56,523 nt of DNA from Nocardioides sp. SYSU D00038 (GCF_016924665.1 NZ_JAFFJT010000022.1:1-56523); one strand, 5' to 3'; shown: positions 35,960 through 43,998, counted from the first letter of the stretch. Notes: generated by a model from the sequence alone, not told the origin. Numbers and translations are program-made.

Positions 35960-36307
35960 CTATGCGCCGACGCTCAGCGCGAACACCTCGTGCTCGGTCC
36001 CCGAGTCCGCGGCGTTGTCGTCGGCAGGAGGCAGTACGAACTGGATCTGAGCGCCGAGCGCGTCGGCGAGCTTGATGAGCGTCGGGACGGTCGGCGCGAT
36101 CATGCCGCGTTCGATCCGGCTGATGTCAGCCTGCGCGACGCCGCTGAGGTCGGCGAGATCCGACTGGCGGAGGTTGCGAGCCTTGCGAGCGGAGTAGATG
36201 ACGCGGCCGAAGGCGTAGGCAGCACGGAAGACGCGCTCGGCCTCGCGCCCCTCGGCGCTCTGGTCGGCACGGCGCTCGCGTGCGTACTCGGAGAACTTCT
36301 TGGCCAT
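35960..36307 (-). CDS. HigA-like antitoxin, XRE family
   Basis: A 115-residue protein starting MAKKFSEYARERR, with an XRE helix-turn-helix at about 40–95 (RKARNLRQSDLADLSGVAQADISRIERGMIAPTVPTLIKLADALG). A GTG six bases upstream (36313) is an alternative start. It lies 51 bp downstream of the toxin-like gene on the same strand, in the toxin-first order typical of HigBA systems, and probably neutralises that toxin and represses the operon. Confidence 0.85.
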   Translation of the reverse strand: MAKKFSEYARERRADQSAEGREAERVFRAAYAFGRVIYSARKARNLRQSDLADLSGVAQADISRIERGMIAPTVPTLIKLADALGAQIQFVLPPADDNAADSGTEHEVFALSVGA

Positions 36308-36364
36308 GGTCACTCCTCTCGTCGACCATTGTATGGGTGATAACCCATACGAACAATGTTTGAG

Positions 36365-36835
36365 TCAGCGTCTCCTTCGTGACTTGCTCCGCGGCTGCTT
36401 CTTCGACTTGCTCGCCTGCGCAAGCCGCCAGGCGCGGAGACGCTTCCGCGCTTCCTCGATCTCCTTGTTCTGGCGGCGCGGGCTGTCGTCGGTGCCCTTG
36501 TCGTAGCCGTGGAGCAGGAGGATGACCTTCTGGCCGTGGAAGTGCACGAACAGCCGGAGCAGGATCTTCGCGGGCTTCGTCGGCTTGCTCGCGCCGGAGT
36601 CGGCGTACAGAGCCTTGATCGTCGCCGCATCGTGTCGGACCCGGAACTCGTGGAGTCCTTCACCGAGGGCCTTCAACCAGGGCGTGCCGGCGAGTGCGAT
36701 GCCGTCCTTCTCGAGGATCTCCTCGATCGCAGTCGCCAGCGCCTCGAACTCCACCTGGCCGAGATCACCCATCCAGACCTCAACGGGACGCCGACCATCG
36801 GCGTCTTCGTAGAACTCGGCGGTCCACGTGCTCAC
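36365..36835 (-). CDS. HigB/RelE-superfamily toxin (phage Gp49-like)
   Basis: A 156-residue basic protein with the Gp49-like/HigB pattern: WTAEFYEDADGRRPVEVWM, WLKALGEGLHEFRV, IKALYADSGA and RLFVHFHGQKVILLLHGYDKGTDDSPRRQNKEIEEA. Members cut mRNA at the ribosome. The tail is strongly Lys/Arg/Ser-rich. The GTG start at 36835 overlaps the integrase stop (GTGA), so toxin synthesis is coupled to integrase translation, a strategy that could stabilise the integrated element. Confidence 0.85.
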   Translation of the reverse strand: MSTWTAEFYEDADGRRPVEVWMGDLGQVEFEALATAIEEILEKDGIALAGTPWLKALGEGLHEFRVRHDAATIKALYADSGASKPTKPAKILLRLFVHFHGQKVILLLHGYDKGTDDSPRRQNKEIEEARKRLRAWRLAQASKSKKQPRSKSRRRR

Positions 36836-38004
36836 TCGGCCACCGTGCCACTCGGCTCCGACACCAACGCAGAGAGCCGTCGCGCGATCTCGGCGTCGCG
36901 GTCGGCGGCGGCGTGCTGGTAGCGCATAGCCGCGCCGGGCGTGGAGTGGCCGAGCCGTCCCATCAGCTCGGCGAGAGTCGCGCCAGTCTGGGCGGCGAGG
37001 ACGGCGCCGGTGTGGCGGAGGTCGTGCCAGCGGAGATCCGGGCGTCCGGCCTTCTTCCGAGCCGGGTAGTAGACCTTGTAGAGCGTCGACGGCGCCATGT
37101 GGGCGTTGCCGTCGGCCGCGGCCGGGAAGAGGAGCGCGTCCTTCCCCGTGGCGACGTGGTTCTTCAGGTGCGCCTTGACGACTGGGATCAGGTGCGGCGG
37201 GATCGCGACGTCGCGGACGCCCGCGTCCGACTTGGGCGAGCCGACGATGAACTTCCCGCTGGCACGGACCACGGCACGACGGATGTTGACCCGGTTGTTG
37301 CGCAGATCGATGTCGCCGCGGCGCAGCTCGGCCAGCTCGCCGAACCGCATCGCGCACCATGCCGCGAGCAGCGCCATCAGTTGGTAGCGGTCGGGCAGCT
37401 CCTCGACGATCTTCGCCAGCTCGTCGAGCGTGGCCGGCCGGACCTGGTGGACGCGCTTCACGTTGCCGGCCCCACGGATGTGCGCCGGGTTGTACGGGAT
37501 CAGCGGCTTCGGCCGTTCCGATGCCGCCGAGCCGAGGATCGTGCGCAGCAGGCTGTACGCCTGGGCGCGGACGGTCTCCTTGCCGGGCGCGAGCGCGTCG
37601 TACCACTTGGTGACGTCCTCGGCGGTGATCCGGTCGAGGCGCTCGTCACCGAAGGTCGGGTAGATGTAGGTGTCGAGCAGCATCCGGTACTGCTGGCGGG
37701 TGGTGGGGCGCAGTTCGCGGCCGCGGGTCTTGCGACCCTCGAGCCACAAGTCGCCGTAGTCGCGCAGGAGCGGGACCGATGCGCGGGAGGCACCGCGGGC
37801 AGCGGCGTCTGGCGCCCAGACCTCCATCTGGATCTCGGCGCGCCGAGCGGCCAGCCAGGCGACGGCGTCGTCCTTGGCGCCGAAGGTGACCGGAGCGCGG
37901 TAGAGCTGGCCGTCGGGACCGGTGTACGCCGCGCGGTAGCGGCCGGACTCGCGCCGCTCGATCCGGCCGAAGCCGCGGCGGGCGCTACTGGTTGCCCGAG
38001 CCAT
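36832..38004 (-). CDS. Tyrosine recombinase (integrase) of the element
   Basis: A 390-residue site-specific recombinase. It has an N-terminal arm-binding region (FGRIERRESGRYRAAYTGPDG), a SAM-like core-binding domain at about 90–180 and the catalytic domain. The catalytic residues are R in AWCAMRFGELAEL, the HDLRHTG H-x2-R box, LMGRLGHST and the tyrosine in MRYQHA. The ATG at 38004 has GGGAGGA upstream. The next gene overlaps its stop. It lies about 180 bp inside attR and would catalyse integration at tRNA-Val(GAC). Confidence 0.94.
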   Translation of the reverse strand: MARATSSARRGFGRIERRESGRYRAAYTGPDGQLYRAPVTFGAKDDAVAWLAARRAEIQMEVWAPDAAARGASRASVPLLRDYGDLWLEGRKTRGRELRPTTRQQYRMLLDTYIYPTFGDERLDRITAEDVTKWYDALAPGKETVRAQAYSLLRTILGSAASERPKPLIPYNPAHIRGAGNVKRVHQVRPATLDELAKIVEELPDRYQLMALLAAWCAMRFGELAELRRGDIDLRNNRVNIRRAVVRASGKFIVGSPKSDAGVRDVAIPPHLIPVVKAHLKNHVATGKDALLFPAAADGNAHMAPSTLYKVYYPARKKAGRPDLRWHDLRHTGAVLAAQTGATLAELMGRLGHSTPGAAMRYQHAAADRDAEIARRLSALVSEPSGTVAE

Positions 38005-38030
38005 CTTGTGTCCTCCCAGTGTCGCCTTTC

Positions 38031-38050
38031 GGGGAACATACGGGGAACAT
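38031..38050 (+). repeat. Probable integrase arm-type site near attR
   Basis: Second copy of GGAACATACGGGGAACA (38033–38049), also with tandem GGGGAACAT half-sites, located just upstream of the integrase start. Besides arm binding it could let the integrase repress its own promoter. Confidence 0.6.
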
Positions 38051-38180
38051 AGACGTCTGAATCTGTCCGAAGATGGCTTCATCTGTCAGGCGTCAGAAAA
38101 TCCCGAAAGTGCCCTCTGACCTGCGAGTTTACGCTCAGAACAGTGTCGCCGCGAGGACCAGTGGAGCACCGCTTCTCAAA

Positions 38181-38205
38181 GGTTCAAACCCAGTATCGCC
38201 CACCA
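38181..38205 (+). repeat. attR core of the integrative element
   Basis: Exact 25-bp copy of the tRNA-Val(GAC) 3' end, preceded by unrelated sequence, so no second tRNA is formed. It defines the right boundary of the element. Confidence 0.95.
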
Positions 38206-38215
38206 GGAAGCAGAT

Positions 38216-38683
38216 TCAGGCCCCATCGCCCCCACCGGGGACGGTGGGGTCTTTTCGTCGCGAGCCGATCGCGGCGAGCTGATGGGCGGAAATGAACGAC
38301 GGATTGCTTCCGGCGGGCATCCGCAGCACCTCGATCCGCGACAGGACCGGGTGGGCGAGCAACTCGGTCCGGAAGATCGGCGGGTCGAGGGGCTCGAGCT
38401 CGACGGGCATGACCAGCTGGGACTCGTCGTGGGAGACCGGGCCGGTCGTGCGGCCGTGCGCGTAGATGCCGGCGGGAGTGACGGCTGAGCTGCCGCTGAC
38501 CCAGAGCAGCAACGGCTGGTCGAGGGCCACCAGGTCGGTGCGGTACGACGGGCGGACGCAGCGGGTGGTGACCGTGCGGAAGCCGGTGCGGAGGAGGTGG
38601 GGTACGTCGGTGGCCGCCGGGTCGACCTTGAGCAGCCAGGCGCCGAAGTTGTCGGCGGTGACGGCGCGGGTCTGGGCGGGCAC
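38216..38683 (-). CDS. Possible EVE/PUA-like domain protein
   Basis: A 155-residue protein with no signal or membrane segment. The N-terminal part (NFGAWLLKVDP, then RPSYRTDLVALDQPLLLWVSGSSAVTPAGIYAHG) resembles the EVE/PUA-like fold, whose members recognise modified bases. The resemblance is by pattern only. I chose GTG 38683 because upstream residues look non-coding. It is the first chromosomal gene beyond attR; its stop lies 11 bp from the element boundary, so element insertion did not disrupt it. Confidence 0.6.
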   Translation of the reverse strand: MPAQTRAVTADNFGAWLLKVDPAATDVPHLLRTGFRTVTTRCVRPSYRTDLVALDQPLLLWVSGSSAVTPAGIYAHGRTTGPVSHDESQLVMPVELEPLDPPIFRTELLAHPVLSRIEVLRMPAGSNPSFISAHQLAAIGSRRKDPTVPGGGDGA

Positions 38684-38841
38684 GGCCCGAGCGTGGCACA
38701 GCCCACGATGGGGATGTGCGGCTGTCACCCTGCAGGGTGGGCCGGAGGGCGAGCAGGCCGCGTACCGTCATGAGCACCGAGAGTGTCCGTGCTGCGTCGT
38801 CAGGGCCGCCGTTCCCGGCCCACCGTCACTCGGGAGCAGAC

Positions 38842-39159
38842 ATGAACCAGACCATCACGTACGACCACCGCGCCGACGTCGCCGTCGACGGCGACTTCGA
38901 CCTCGCCGAGGTGCTCGGCATCCGCAGCAAGCTGGGGCGCCTGCTCGACGAGGGGCAGGTCGCGATCGACGTCGACCTCTCCGGCGTGAGCTTCATGGAC
39001 TGCGCCGCCCTCAACGTGCTGCTGTGGGCGCACGCCGCCACCGGCCACGTGGGTGGGGAGCTGCGGATCGTCAAGGTCAGCGACACCGCCCGCCGGTTCC
39101 TCGACCTGGGGGCCGGCGTGAAGCCGTACCCGGCCGGGGCGCTCGCGCTGCCCGCCTGA
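38842..39159 (+). CDS. STAS-domain protein lacking the usual phosphorylatable serine
   Basis: A 105-residue single STAS domain starting MNQTITYDHRADVAVDG. It resembles anti-sigma factor antagonists (SpoIIAA type), with DVDLSGVSFMDCAALNVLLWA. At the place where antagonists carry D-S-(S/A)-G-L, this protein has D-C-A-A-L, so the conserved Ser phosphorylation site is missing. It may bind a partner without being switched by a kinase. GGGAG lies 7 bases before the ATG. No kinase or sigma factor gene is adjacent. Confidence 0.85.
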   Translation: MNQTITYDHRADVAVDGDFDLAEVLGIRSKLGRLLDEGQVAIDVDLSGVSFMDCAALNVLLWAHAATGHVGGELRIVKVSDTARRFLDLGAGVKPYPAGALALPA

Positions 39160-39189
39160 GGCTGGTTGCGGCCGACCTTCGGCTCGCGG

Positions 39190-39258
39190 GGTTTCGAGAC
39201 GGGACTTCGTCCCTCCCCAACCAGCGGCGACGGGACTTCGTCCCTCCTCAACCAGCGG
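39190..39258. repeat. Dispersed modular hairpin repeat, cluster 3
   Basis: Two partial units with the tip GGGACTTCGTCCC lie between the convergent STAS and nuclease genes, reading TTTCGAGAC…CCAACCAGCGG and a truncated second copy. They could act as a bidirectional terminator. Confidence 0.8.
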
Positions 39259-39264
39259 CGCGGG

Positions 39265-39951
39265 TCACCAGCAGGTCTTCCAGCTGCCCCGGTTCGTACG
39301 ACGCGCCGTCGACTCCGTCGACCGGTACGACGCCCGACGCTCGAAGCTGCGGCCGACCACCAGGACCCGGGCCATGCCGCGGCGCAGCTGGGCCAGGCCG
39401 ACGTCCTTGCCGCCGTTCTTGAGCACGTAGCGCAGCAGCCGGCCGTGCTTGTCCTTGTCGGGCTGGGGACCGTCGACGACGAGCACGACCCGGGTGCCGA
39501 CGGGGAGCACCTTGCGCAGCAGGCGGCTGGCCGCGACGGCGCCGCACTCGGGGCCACGCAGCTCCGGGGTGTCGACCCCGACGAGCCGGACGGTGGCGCG
39601 GCGTCCGGTGGCGAACCGCACCACCACGGTGTCGCCGTCGAGCACGCTGACGATCCGGGCCGGCTGGCGCCGCGGCGGGGTCGCCGGGGCCGGCTGTCCG
39701 CCGCCACCCTGGTTGGTCGAGCACGGACACGGCAGCGTCTCGCAGGCCAGCCCGTCGCCCTCGGAGTCGAGGTTGTGGGGGTCGGAGTGCGGGCCGCCGT
39801 TGGCGACGTAGAACTGCTGGGCCGCGGCCTGGTTGGCGAAGTCGCCGCAGTCGCGGTCGGCCGCCTGCGCGGGCGCGGCGGCGAACGCGACGAGCGCTCC
39901 CGAGACGGCGAGGAGCGCGGTGAGGGCGCGCACGGCCAGGGTCTGCAGCAT
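39265..39951 (-). CDS. Secreted thermonuclease-like protein with an N-terminal excalibur domain
   Basis: A 228-residue exported nuclease. The signal peptide spans about residues 1–30 (ALVAFAAAPAQA). An excalibur calcium-binding domain follows at about 32–75 (DCGDFANQAAAQQFY, DSEGDGLACE). After a Pro/Gln linker, the staphylococcal-nuclease domain has DGDTVVV, RLVGVDTPE (catalytic Arg and Glu) and DKHGRLLRYV (catalytic Arg), so it looks active. Excalibur domains are more often C-terminal. The stop lies next to the repeat unit at 39190–39258. Confidence 0.9.
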   Translation of the reverse strand: MLQTLAVRALTALLAVSGALVAFAAAPAQAADRDCGDFANQAAAQQFYVANGGPHSDPHNLDSEGDGLACETLPCPCSTNQGGGGQPAPATPPRRQPARIVSVLDGDTVVVRFATGRRATVRLVGVDTPELRGPECGAVAASRLLRKVLPVGTRVVLVVDGPQPDKDKHGRLLRYVLKNGGKDVGLAQLRRGMARVLVVGRSFERRASYRSTESTARRTNRGSWKTCW

Positions 39952-40065
39952 GAGGGGTCCCTCCCAGGACGACGAGAGACCGCGAGGCTAGGTGGTCACC
40001 GCTCCCGCGCGACACCCGTTCGGAGCCGAACCACCCGAAGACGTCAGCGCAACCATCGGGAGTGA

Positions 40066-40467
40066 CTAGTGCCGCTCCTCCAGGCCCACGGCGTCGCGCA
40101 GCCGGCGCACCGACTCCGCCAGCGACTCGTCGTCACGCGCCCGCGACTCCATCAGGTCCGAGAGCGCCTCGGCGATCACGTTGAGCTTCTCCTGCGCGGC
40201 CTCCTCGGCGCGCCGCCCGGAGTTCTCCAGCAGCACCAGCAGCAGCAGCGAGACCACGCTCGAGACGGTGTGGATCGCGACCTGCCACGCCTTGAGGTCG
40301 ACCCACAGCGGCAGGCTGACCAGCCACACCAGCACGATCGCCAGGCAGACGAAGAAGAACGGCGCTGCGCTGACGTGGCCGTAGACCGCCTCGACGAACC
40401 GGTCGAACGGCGACCGCCCGTCGGCTCGGGCCCGGTCCTCTGCGGCGTCGCTGCGCGGCTGCTCCAT
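40066..40467 (-). CDS. Low-affinity iron permease family membrane protein
   Basis: A 133-residue protein matching the low-affinity iron permease family (Pfam Iron_permease): FDRFVEAVYGHVSAAPFFFVCLAIVLVWLV, then WQVAIHTVSSVVSLLLLVLLENSGRRAEEAAQEKLNVIAEAL. Two membrane helices at about 36–54 and 64–84 are followed by a charged coiled-coil-like C-terminus. Bacterial members are small and untested, so iron transport is inferred from the family name only. It lies 27 bp upstream of the glycosyltransferase stop, on the minus strand. Confidence 0.8.
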   Translation of the reverse strand: MEQPRSDAAEDRARADGRSPFDRFVEAVYGHVSAAPFFFVCLAIVLVWLVSLPLWVDLKAWQVAIHTVSSVVSLLLLVLLENSGRRAEEAAQEKLNVIAEALSDLMESRARDDESLAESVRRLRDAVGLEERH

Positions 40468-40494
40468 CGCCGGAGCGTACGCCGCGCAGGCGAC

Positions 40495-41331
40495 TCAGGC
40501 GGCGACCGGCTCGCGCTCGGCGGCCGACTGGTGCACGGACATCCCGGCGGCGGCCTGCGAGCGGCGCAACCGGCGGGCCCGGCGGCGCTCGGTGAGCAGG
40601 GTGCGCAGCACCCGGAAGCCGTCGGAGATGGCGCGCAGGTTGGACTCGCCGAAGATCCGCAGCCGCTCCATCGAGGCGACCTCGGTGGTGCGGGCACCAG
40701 CGGCGGCGAACCGGCAGGCGATGACGGTCTCGATCTCGAAGCCGTCGCCCCACAGCATCGAGCCGTCGGCCGGCGCGGGCAGCGTGTGGTCGGGCAGGTC
40801 GAGCACGGCGACCTGGTCGGCCCAGAAAGCGTTGTAGCCGTAGCAGAGGTCGGTCCAGCTGCTGCGGAACATCCGGTTGAAGATCCGGTTGAGGAACCAG
40901 TTGCCGGCCGAGCGGAACGGCGTGATGTCGGCGCTGCCCCCGCCGGGGGCGAACCGCGACCCCTTGGCGAAGTCGGCGCCGGCGACCAGGGCAGCGACGA
41001 ACCTCTCGATCTCGGCCGGGTCGGCTGAGCCGTCGGCGTCGTACATCACCACGATGTCGCCGGTGACCGCGGCGAAGCCGGCGGCCAGCGCGTTGCCCTT
41101 GCCCTTGCGGGTCTGGTGGACCACCCGGATGTCGGGCATCGCCCTGCGGGCGGCCTCGACCGTGCCGTCGACGGAACCGCCGTCGACCAGGATGACCTCG
41201 TGGACCGGCGGCAGCTCGGGCAGGACCACGGCGAGGTTGAGCGCCTCGTTGCGGGCCGGCACGACGATGCTGATGGCCGGGTTGTCGGTGTTGCGCGGCG
41301 CGCGTACGGCGCCGTCGACGACGGTGTTCAT
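40495..41331 (-). CDS. Family 2 glycosyltransferase
   Basis: A 278-residue cytosolic GT-A enzyme. It shows AISIVVPARNEALNLAVVLPEL, EVILVDGGSVDGT, GKGNALAAGF and the metal-binding VVMYDADGSADPAEI. The layout resembles dolichyl-phosphate mannose/glucose synthase-like transferases lacking membrane helices. Donor and acceptor are unknown. ATG 41331 gives the family start. The region upstream (41332–41543) carries only a short TGCCC-CCGA-GGGCA hairpin at 41401–41414. Confidence 0.88.
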   Translation of the reverse strand: MNTVVDGAVRAPRNTDNPAISIVVPARNEALNLAVVLPELPPVHEVILVDGGSVDGTVEAARRAMPDIRVVHQTRKGKGNALAAGFAAVTGDIVVMYDADGSADPAEIERFVAALVAGADFAKGSRFAPGGGSADITPFRSAGNWFLNRIFNRMFRSSWTDLCYGYNAFWADQVAVLDLPDHTLPAPADGSMLWGDGFEIETVIACRFAAAGARTTEVASMERLRIFGESNLRAISDGFRVLRTLLTERRRARRLRRSQAAAGMSVHQSAAEREPVAA

Positions 41332-41543
41332 GTTGTTGTATCCCCCAGTGGTCGGCACCGACCCCCCATTGATCGGCGGTGCCTCCTGAGGCCAACGTAG
41401 TGCCCCCGAGGGCATGCTCCCAACTCCCCCCGGGTATGTGGCGACGGCCACAGGGGCCGCGAACTCGCAGGTCAGAGCGGGCGCGCAGGGAGGCACACCG
41501 AGCCGCTCGCCGCCCGGATTGTTGGTCGAGTGTTGATGGTCTG

Positions 41544-43112
41544 TTACCGACCTGTGGGCGGGAGCAGCACGCCGCTGCTGTCGGCGAGGCCGCCCGGGGT
41601 GACGACCGCCGTGCCGATCGTGTGCGGGTCGGGCGCGACCTTGAGCTTCTTCGGCATCCCGGGTCCGCGGGTCTCCCACAGCCGGCTGCCGTCGGCGGCG
41701 TCGGAGAACTGCGCGCGGAAGTCGCGCAGCGCCAGCTCGAGGCGGTCGTCGTAGACGTCGACGAGCAGGTAGTTGGTCAGCCCGAACTGGAACAGGCCGC
41801 CGTGCGAGACCTGGGTGACCCCGCCGTGCTCCTTGAGGGTGATGTCGTGGACCTCGCCGGAGAGGTACAGGTCGACGCCGTAGCGCTCGAAGAGCCGCCA
41901 CAGGTCCGAGCCCGCGCCGCCGGGGTAGTGCAGGGCACTCGAGCCGCGGGTGCGTACCGGCCACAGCACCGGCGTGTGCCCCTGCACGATCGTCCACCGC
42001 ACGCCGTCGGCCTGGGCCTGGGCGAGCACGCCCTGCAGCCAGCGGCGCTGGGCCGGGTCGAGCCCGATCCGCACCCGCGCCTTGGTGATGTCGAAGGGGT
42101 TGATCGTCACGACCTGCACGTCCGGGTGCGGCCGGAAGGCGTACGCCGACGCGGCGTGCGGCCCGCTGGGATGGTCGGCGTAGCGCAGGTGGCCGCTGCG
42201 GGTGCGGCCGATCCAGCGGCCGTAGGCCTTCTCGAAGGACTTCGCGAGCGCGCGGCGCTCGGCCGGCCAGGGGTTGTCGCCGTACTCGTGGTCGCCGGCG
42301 GCGGTGTGCACCGGCAGCCCGCGCTGGGTGAACCGCTCGAGCCACTGCGGGTAGTAGGTCGCCGCGGCCCGCTTGAGCGCGCGCTTGCGCTCCCGGAGGG
42401 TGCGCACCGGCCCGAAGTTGCCGGTGCCGGCGGCGTCGGCGCCCCAGCGCCCGTCGACGAGGTCGCCGGCCACGAGCACGCCGTCGGGGTCGGCCGCCTG
42501 CCAGTCGTCGAGCACGACGTCGAGGGCCTTGCGGTAGGCGGGGTTGACGGAGTTCTCCGAGCGGCCGGGGCGCCAGCTGCTCGGGCCACGACGGAGGTCG
42601 GCGATGTCGGCGTTGGTGAAGTCGGGGCTGGAGAGCAGCCGCAGCCGGCGCTCCGCGGTGCCGGGGCCGACGCCGACGACGTGCCAGGGCGAGACGTCCT
42701 CGCGGCCGGCGAACCGGGCCGTGACCCGCAGCTGCACCCCGCGGGTGCTGCCGACCTCGACCACGAACGGCACCACGCGGTCGGTGCCGGCACGCACCTC
42801 GCAGCGCAGCGTGGTCTGGGGCTGGTCGAGGCTGGAGCGCTCGGCGATCACCGAGCTCGCGACGCACGGCGTCGGCACCCGCAGGAACCGGCCGCCGGTC
42901 ACGACCAGGCCGAGCCGACCGGAGGGTCCGCTGCCCAGCCGCACGTGCCCGGTCTCCACCGAGCCCGCGGGCGAGGAGGTGCCACCGGCGTCCCAGCGGA
43001 CCTCGAGGTCGCCGGGCGCGGCGTCGGCACCGCCCACCAGGGGCAGGGCGACGGCGACGGCCGCCACGAGGGCGGCCGCGACCGACCGACGGACGCCGTT
43101 GACGCGCGCCAT
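41544..43112 (-). CDS. Secreted calcineurin-like metallophosphoesterase
   Basis: A 522-residue exported enzyme. ATG 43112 gives a signal peptide (SVAAALVAAVAVALPLVGGADA). The first about 170 residues are beta-rich. The metallophosphoesterase domain follows with VLVAGDLVDGRWG, AAGDHEYGDNPW, IVQGHTPVLW and LSGEVHDIT, which supply the di-metal ligands. The first D-x-H motif is not obvious, with SSPDFTNADI in its place. The substrate is unknown. The gene stands alone; its promoter must lie in 43113–43248, shared with the divergent DUF3263 gene. Confidence 0.87.
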   Translation of the reverse strand: MARVNGVRRSVAAALVAAVAVALPLVGGADAAPGDLEVRWDAGGTSSPAGSVETGHVRLGSGPSGRLGLVVTGGRFLRVPTPCVASSVIAERSSLDQPQTTLRCEVRAGTDRVVPFVVEVGSTRGVQLRVTARFAGREDVSPWHVVGVGPGTAERRLRLLSSPDFTNADIADLRRGPSSWRPGRSENSVNPAYRKALDVVLDDWQAADPDGVLVAGDLVDGRWGADAAGTGNFGPVRTLRERKRALKRAAATYYPQWLERFTQRGLPVHTAAGDHEYGDNPWPAERRALAKSFEKAYGRWIGRTRSGHLRYADHPSGPHAASAYAFRPHPDVQVVTINPFDITKARVRIGLDPAQRRWLQGVLAQAQADGVRWTIVQGHTPVLWPVRTRGSSALHYPGGAGSDLWRLFERYGVDLYLSGEVHDITLKEHGGVTQVSHGGLFQFGLTNYLLVDVYDDRLELALRDFRAQFSDAADGSRLWETRGPGMPKKLKVAPDPHTIGTAVVTPGGLADSSGVLLPPTGR

Positions 43113-43248
43113 GGAGGACTCACTTCCGATCGAGCAGGGTGGACTGGCCACCCTTCCGAGTGAAAGTGGACCATATCAGTAGACTTATATCAGGACCGGG
43201 TGGCGAGCCGATTGGCGACCCGGCCCCGACGTTTGACAGGATCAGATC

Positions 43249-43524
43249 ATGGATCAGGACCGGACGCAGGGCGAAACGCTCGGCCAGCGTGAGCGCGACA
43301 TCCTCGCCTTCGAGCGGGACTGGTGGCGCGGCGGCGACACCAAGGACGCCGCCGTGCGGGAGCGCTTCGACCTGTCCCCCACCGACTACTACCGCACCCT
43401 CAACGCGATCATCGACCACCCCGAGGCCCTCGAGCAGGACCCGCTGCTGGTCCGGCGGTTGCGCCGGCTGCGGCTGACCCGGCAGCGGCAGCGCTCGGCG
43501 CGCCGCCTCGGCCTGCCGTCCTGA
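43249..43524 (+). CDS. DUF3263 protein
   Basis: A 91-residue basic protein of a small family widespread in actinobacteria: QRERDILAFERDWWRGGDTKDAAVRERFDLSPTDYYRTLNAII, ending RLRRLRLTRQRQRSARR. The helix-turn-helix-like middle suggests DNA binding, but the role is unknown. It starts MDQDRTQGETLG. A hairpin terminator follows at 43644. Confidence 0.88.
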   Translation: MDQDRTQGETLGQRERDILAFERDWWRGGDTKDAAVRERFDLSPTDYYRTLNAIIDHPEALEQDPLLVRRLRRLRLTRQRQRSARRLGLPS

Positions 43525-43643
43525 TGCGCGTCCTGAGCGCCGTGGCCCCGGCATGGCCCACCCGGTGGTTCGCCTGACCCGTCCGGGCCATTTGCGGCGC
43601 GACGGGTTCCGCCCGTCACCGGGACTCCCGTAGAGTTCGTGGT

Positions 43644-43681
43644 GTCGAACCGCTGGTGACCCGAGACGCCAGCGGTTCGAC
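43644..43681. terminator. Bidirectional hairpin terminator after the DUF3263 gene
   Basis: GTCGAACCGCTGG (43644–43656) pairs perfectly with CCAGCGGTTCGAC (43669–43681) around a 12-base loop. TCATTT follows. A second hairpin, TTCCGG/CCGGAA at 43686–43705, lies alongside. The site separates convergent genes, so it can stop transcription from both sides. Confidence 0.75.
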
Positions 43682-43725
43682 TCATTTCCGGACGTTCCTC
43701 CGGAACGCGTGGCTCGGCCCACGCC

Positions 43726-43998
43726 TCAGCACGGCGTGAGCAGCTCCGCCGGCAGCCACTCCTCCACCAGCACCCAGTCGTCGACGCGCGCCCGCGCGGC
43801 GTACACGACCCGGCCCTGCCAGCCACCCGGACCCTGGCGCCACTCCACCAGCAGGCCCGGCCGCTTCACACCGTCGCCGTCCAGGGCGTCGGCCACCCAG
43901 CAGTGCCGGGCCGGGCACGGCACCAGCTCCGGCTCGCCGGCCGGCGCTGCCACGGGCTCGGCCGGCACGGCCGCGCCGGAGCGCACCCGTTCCGCCAT
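43726..43998 (-). CDS. Small conserved-type protein, function unknown
   Basis: A 90-residue protein starting MAERVRSG with a G-rich ribosome-binding site. The core ELVPCPARHCWVADALDGDGVKRPGLLVEWRQGPGGWQGRVVYAA is Trp-rich and predicted beta-barrel-like. It ends VLVEEWLPAELLTPC. An upstream ATG at 44040 is possible. No known family. It may be a small SH3-like protein. It is convergent with the DUF3263 gene. Confidence 0.65.
   Translation of the reverse strand: MAERVRSGAAVPAEPVAAPAGEPELVPCPARHCWVADALDGDGVKRPGLLVEWRQGPGGWQGRVVYAARARVDDWVLVEEWLPAELLTPC

Larger units (their letters stand above)
25869..38205. mobile_element. 12.3-kb integrative mobilizable element in tRNA-Val(GAC)
   Basis: Bounded by the 25-bp direct repeats at 25869–25893 and 38181–38205. 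It carries a tyrosine integrase next to attR, an excisionase-like HTH protein near attL, a MobF relaxase/helicase and a toxin–antitoxin pair, but no coupling protein or type IV secretion genes. It is therefore a mobilizable rather than self-transmissible element. Cargo genes are mostly small, uncharacterised and in mixed orientation, and the base composition is locally lower in GC than the flanking chromosome. Confidence 0.93.

Noticed and set aside
36310..36663. 117-residue Ser/Arg-rich minus-strand frame
   Set aside because: Alternative frame of the HigB-like toxin gene, which has clear family motifs.
38140..38206. Possible second tRNA-Val at attR
   Set aside because: Only the 3' 25 bases match; no D-arm or anticodon arm precedes them.
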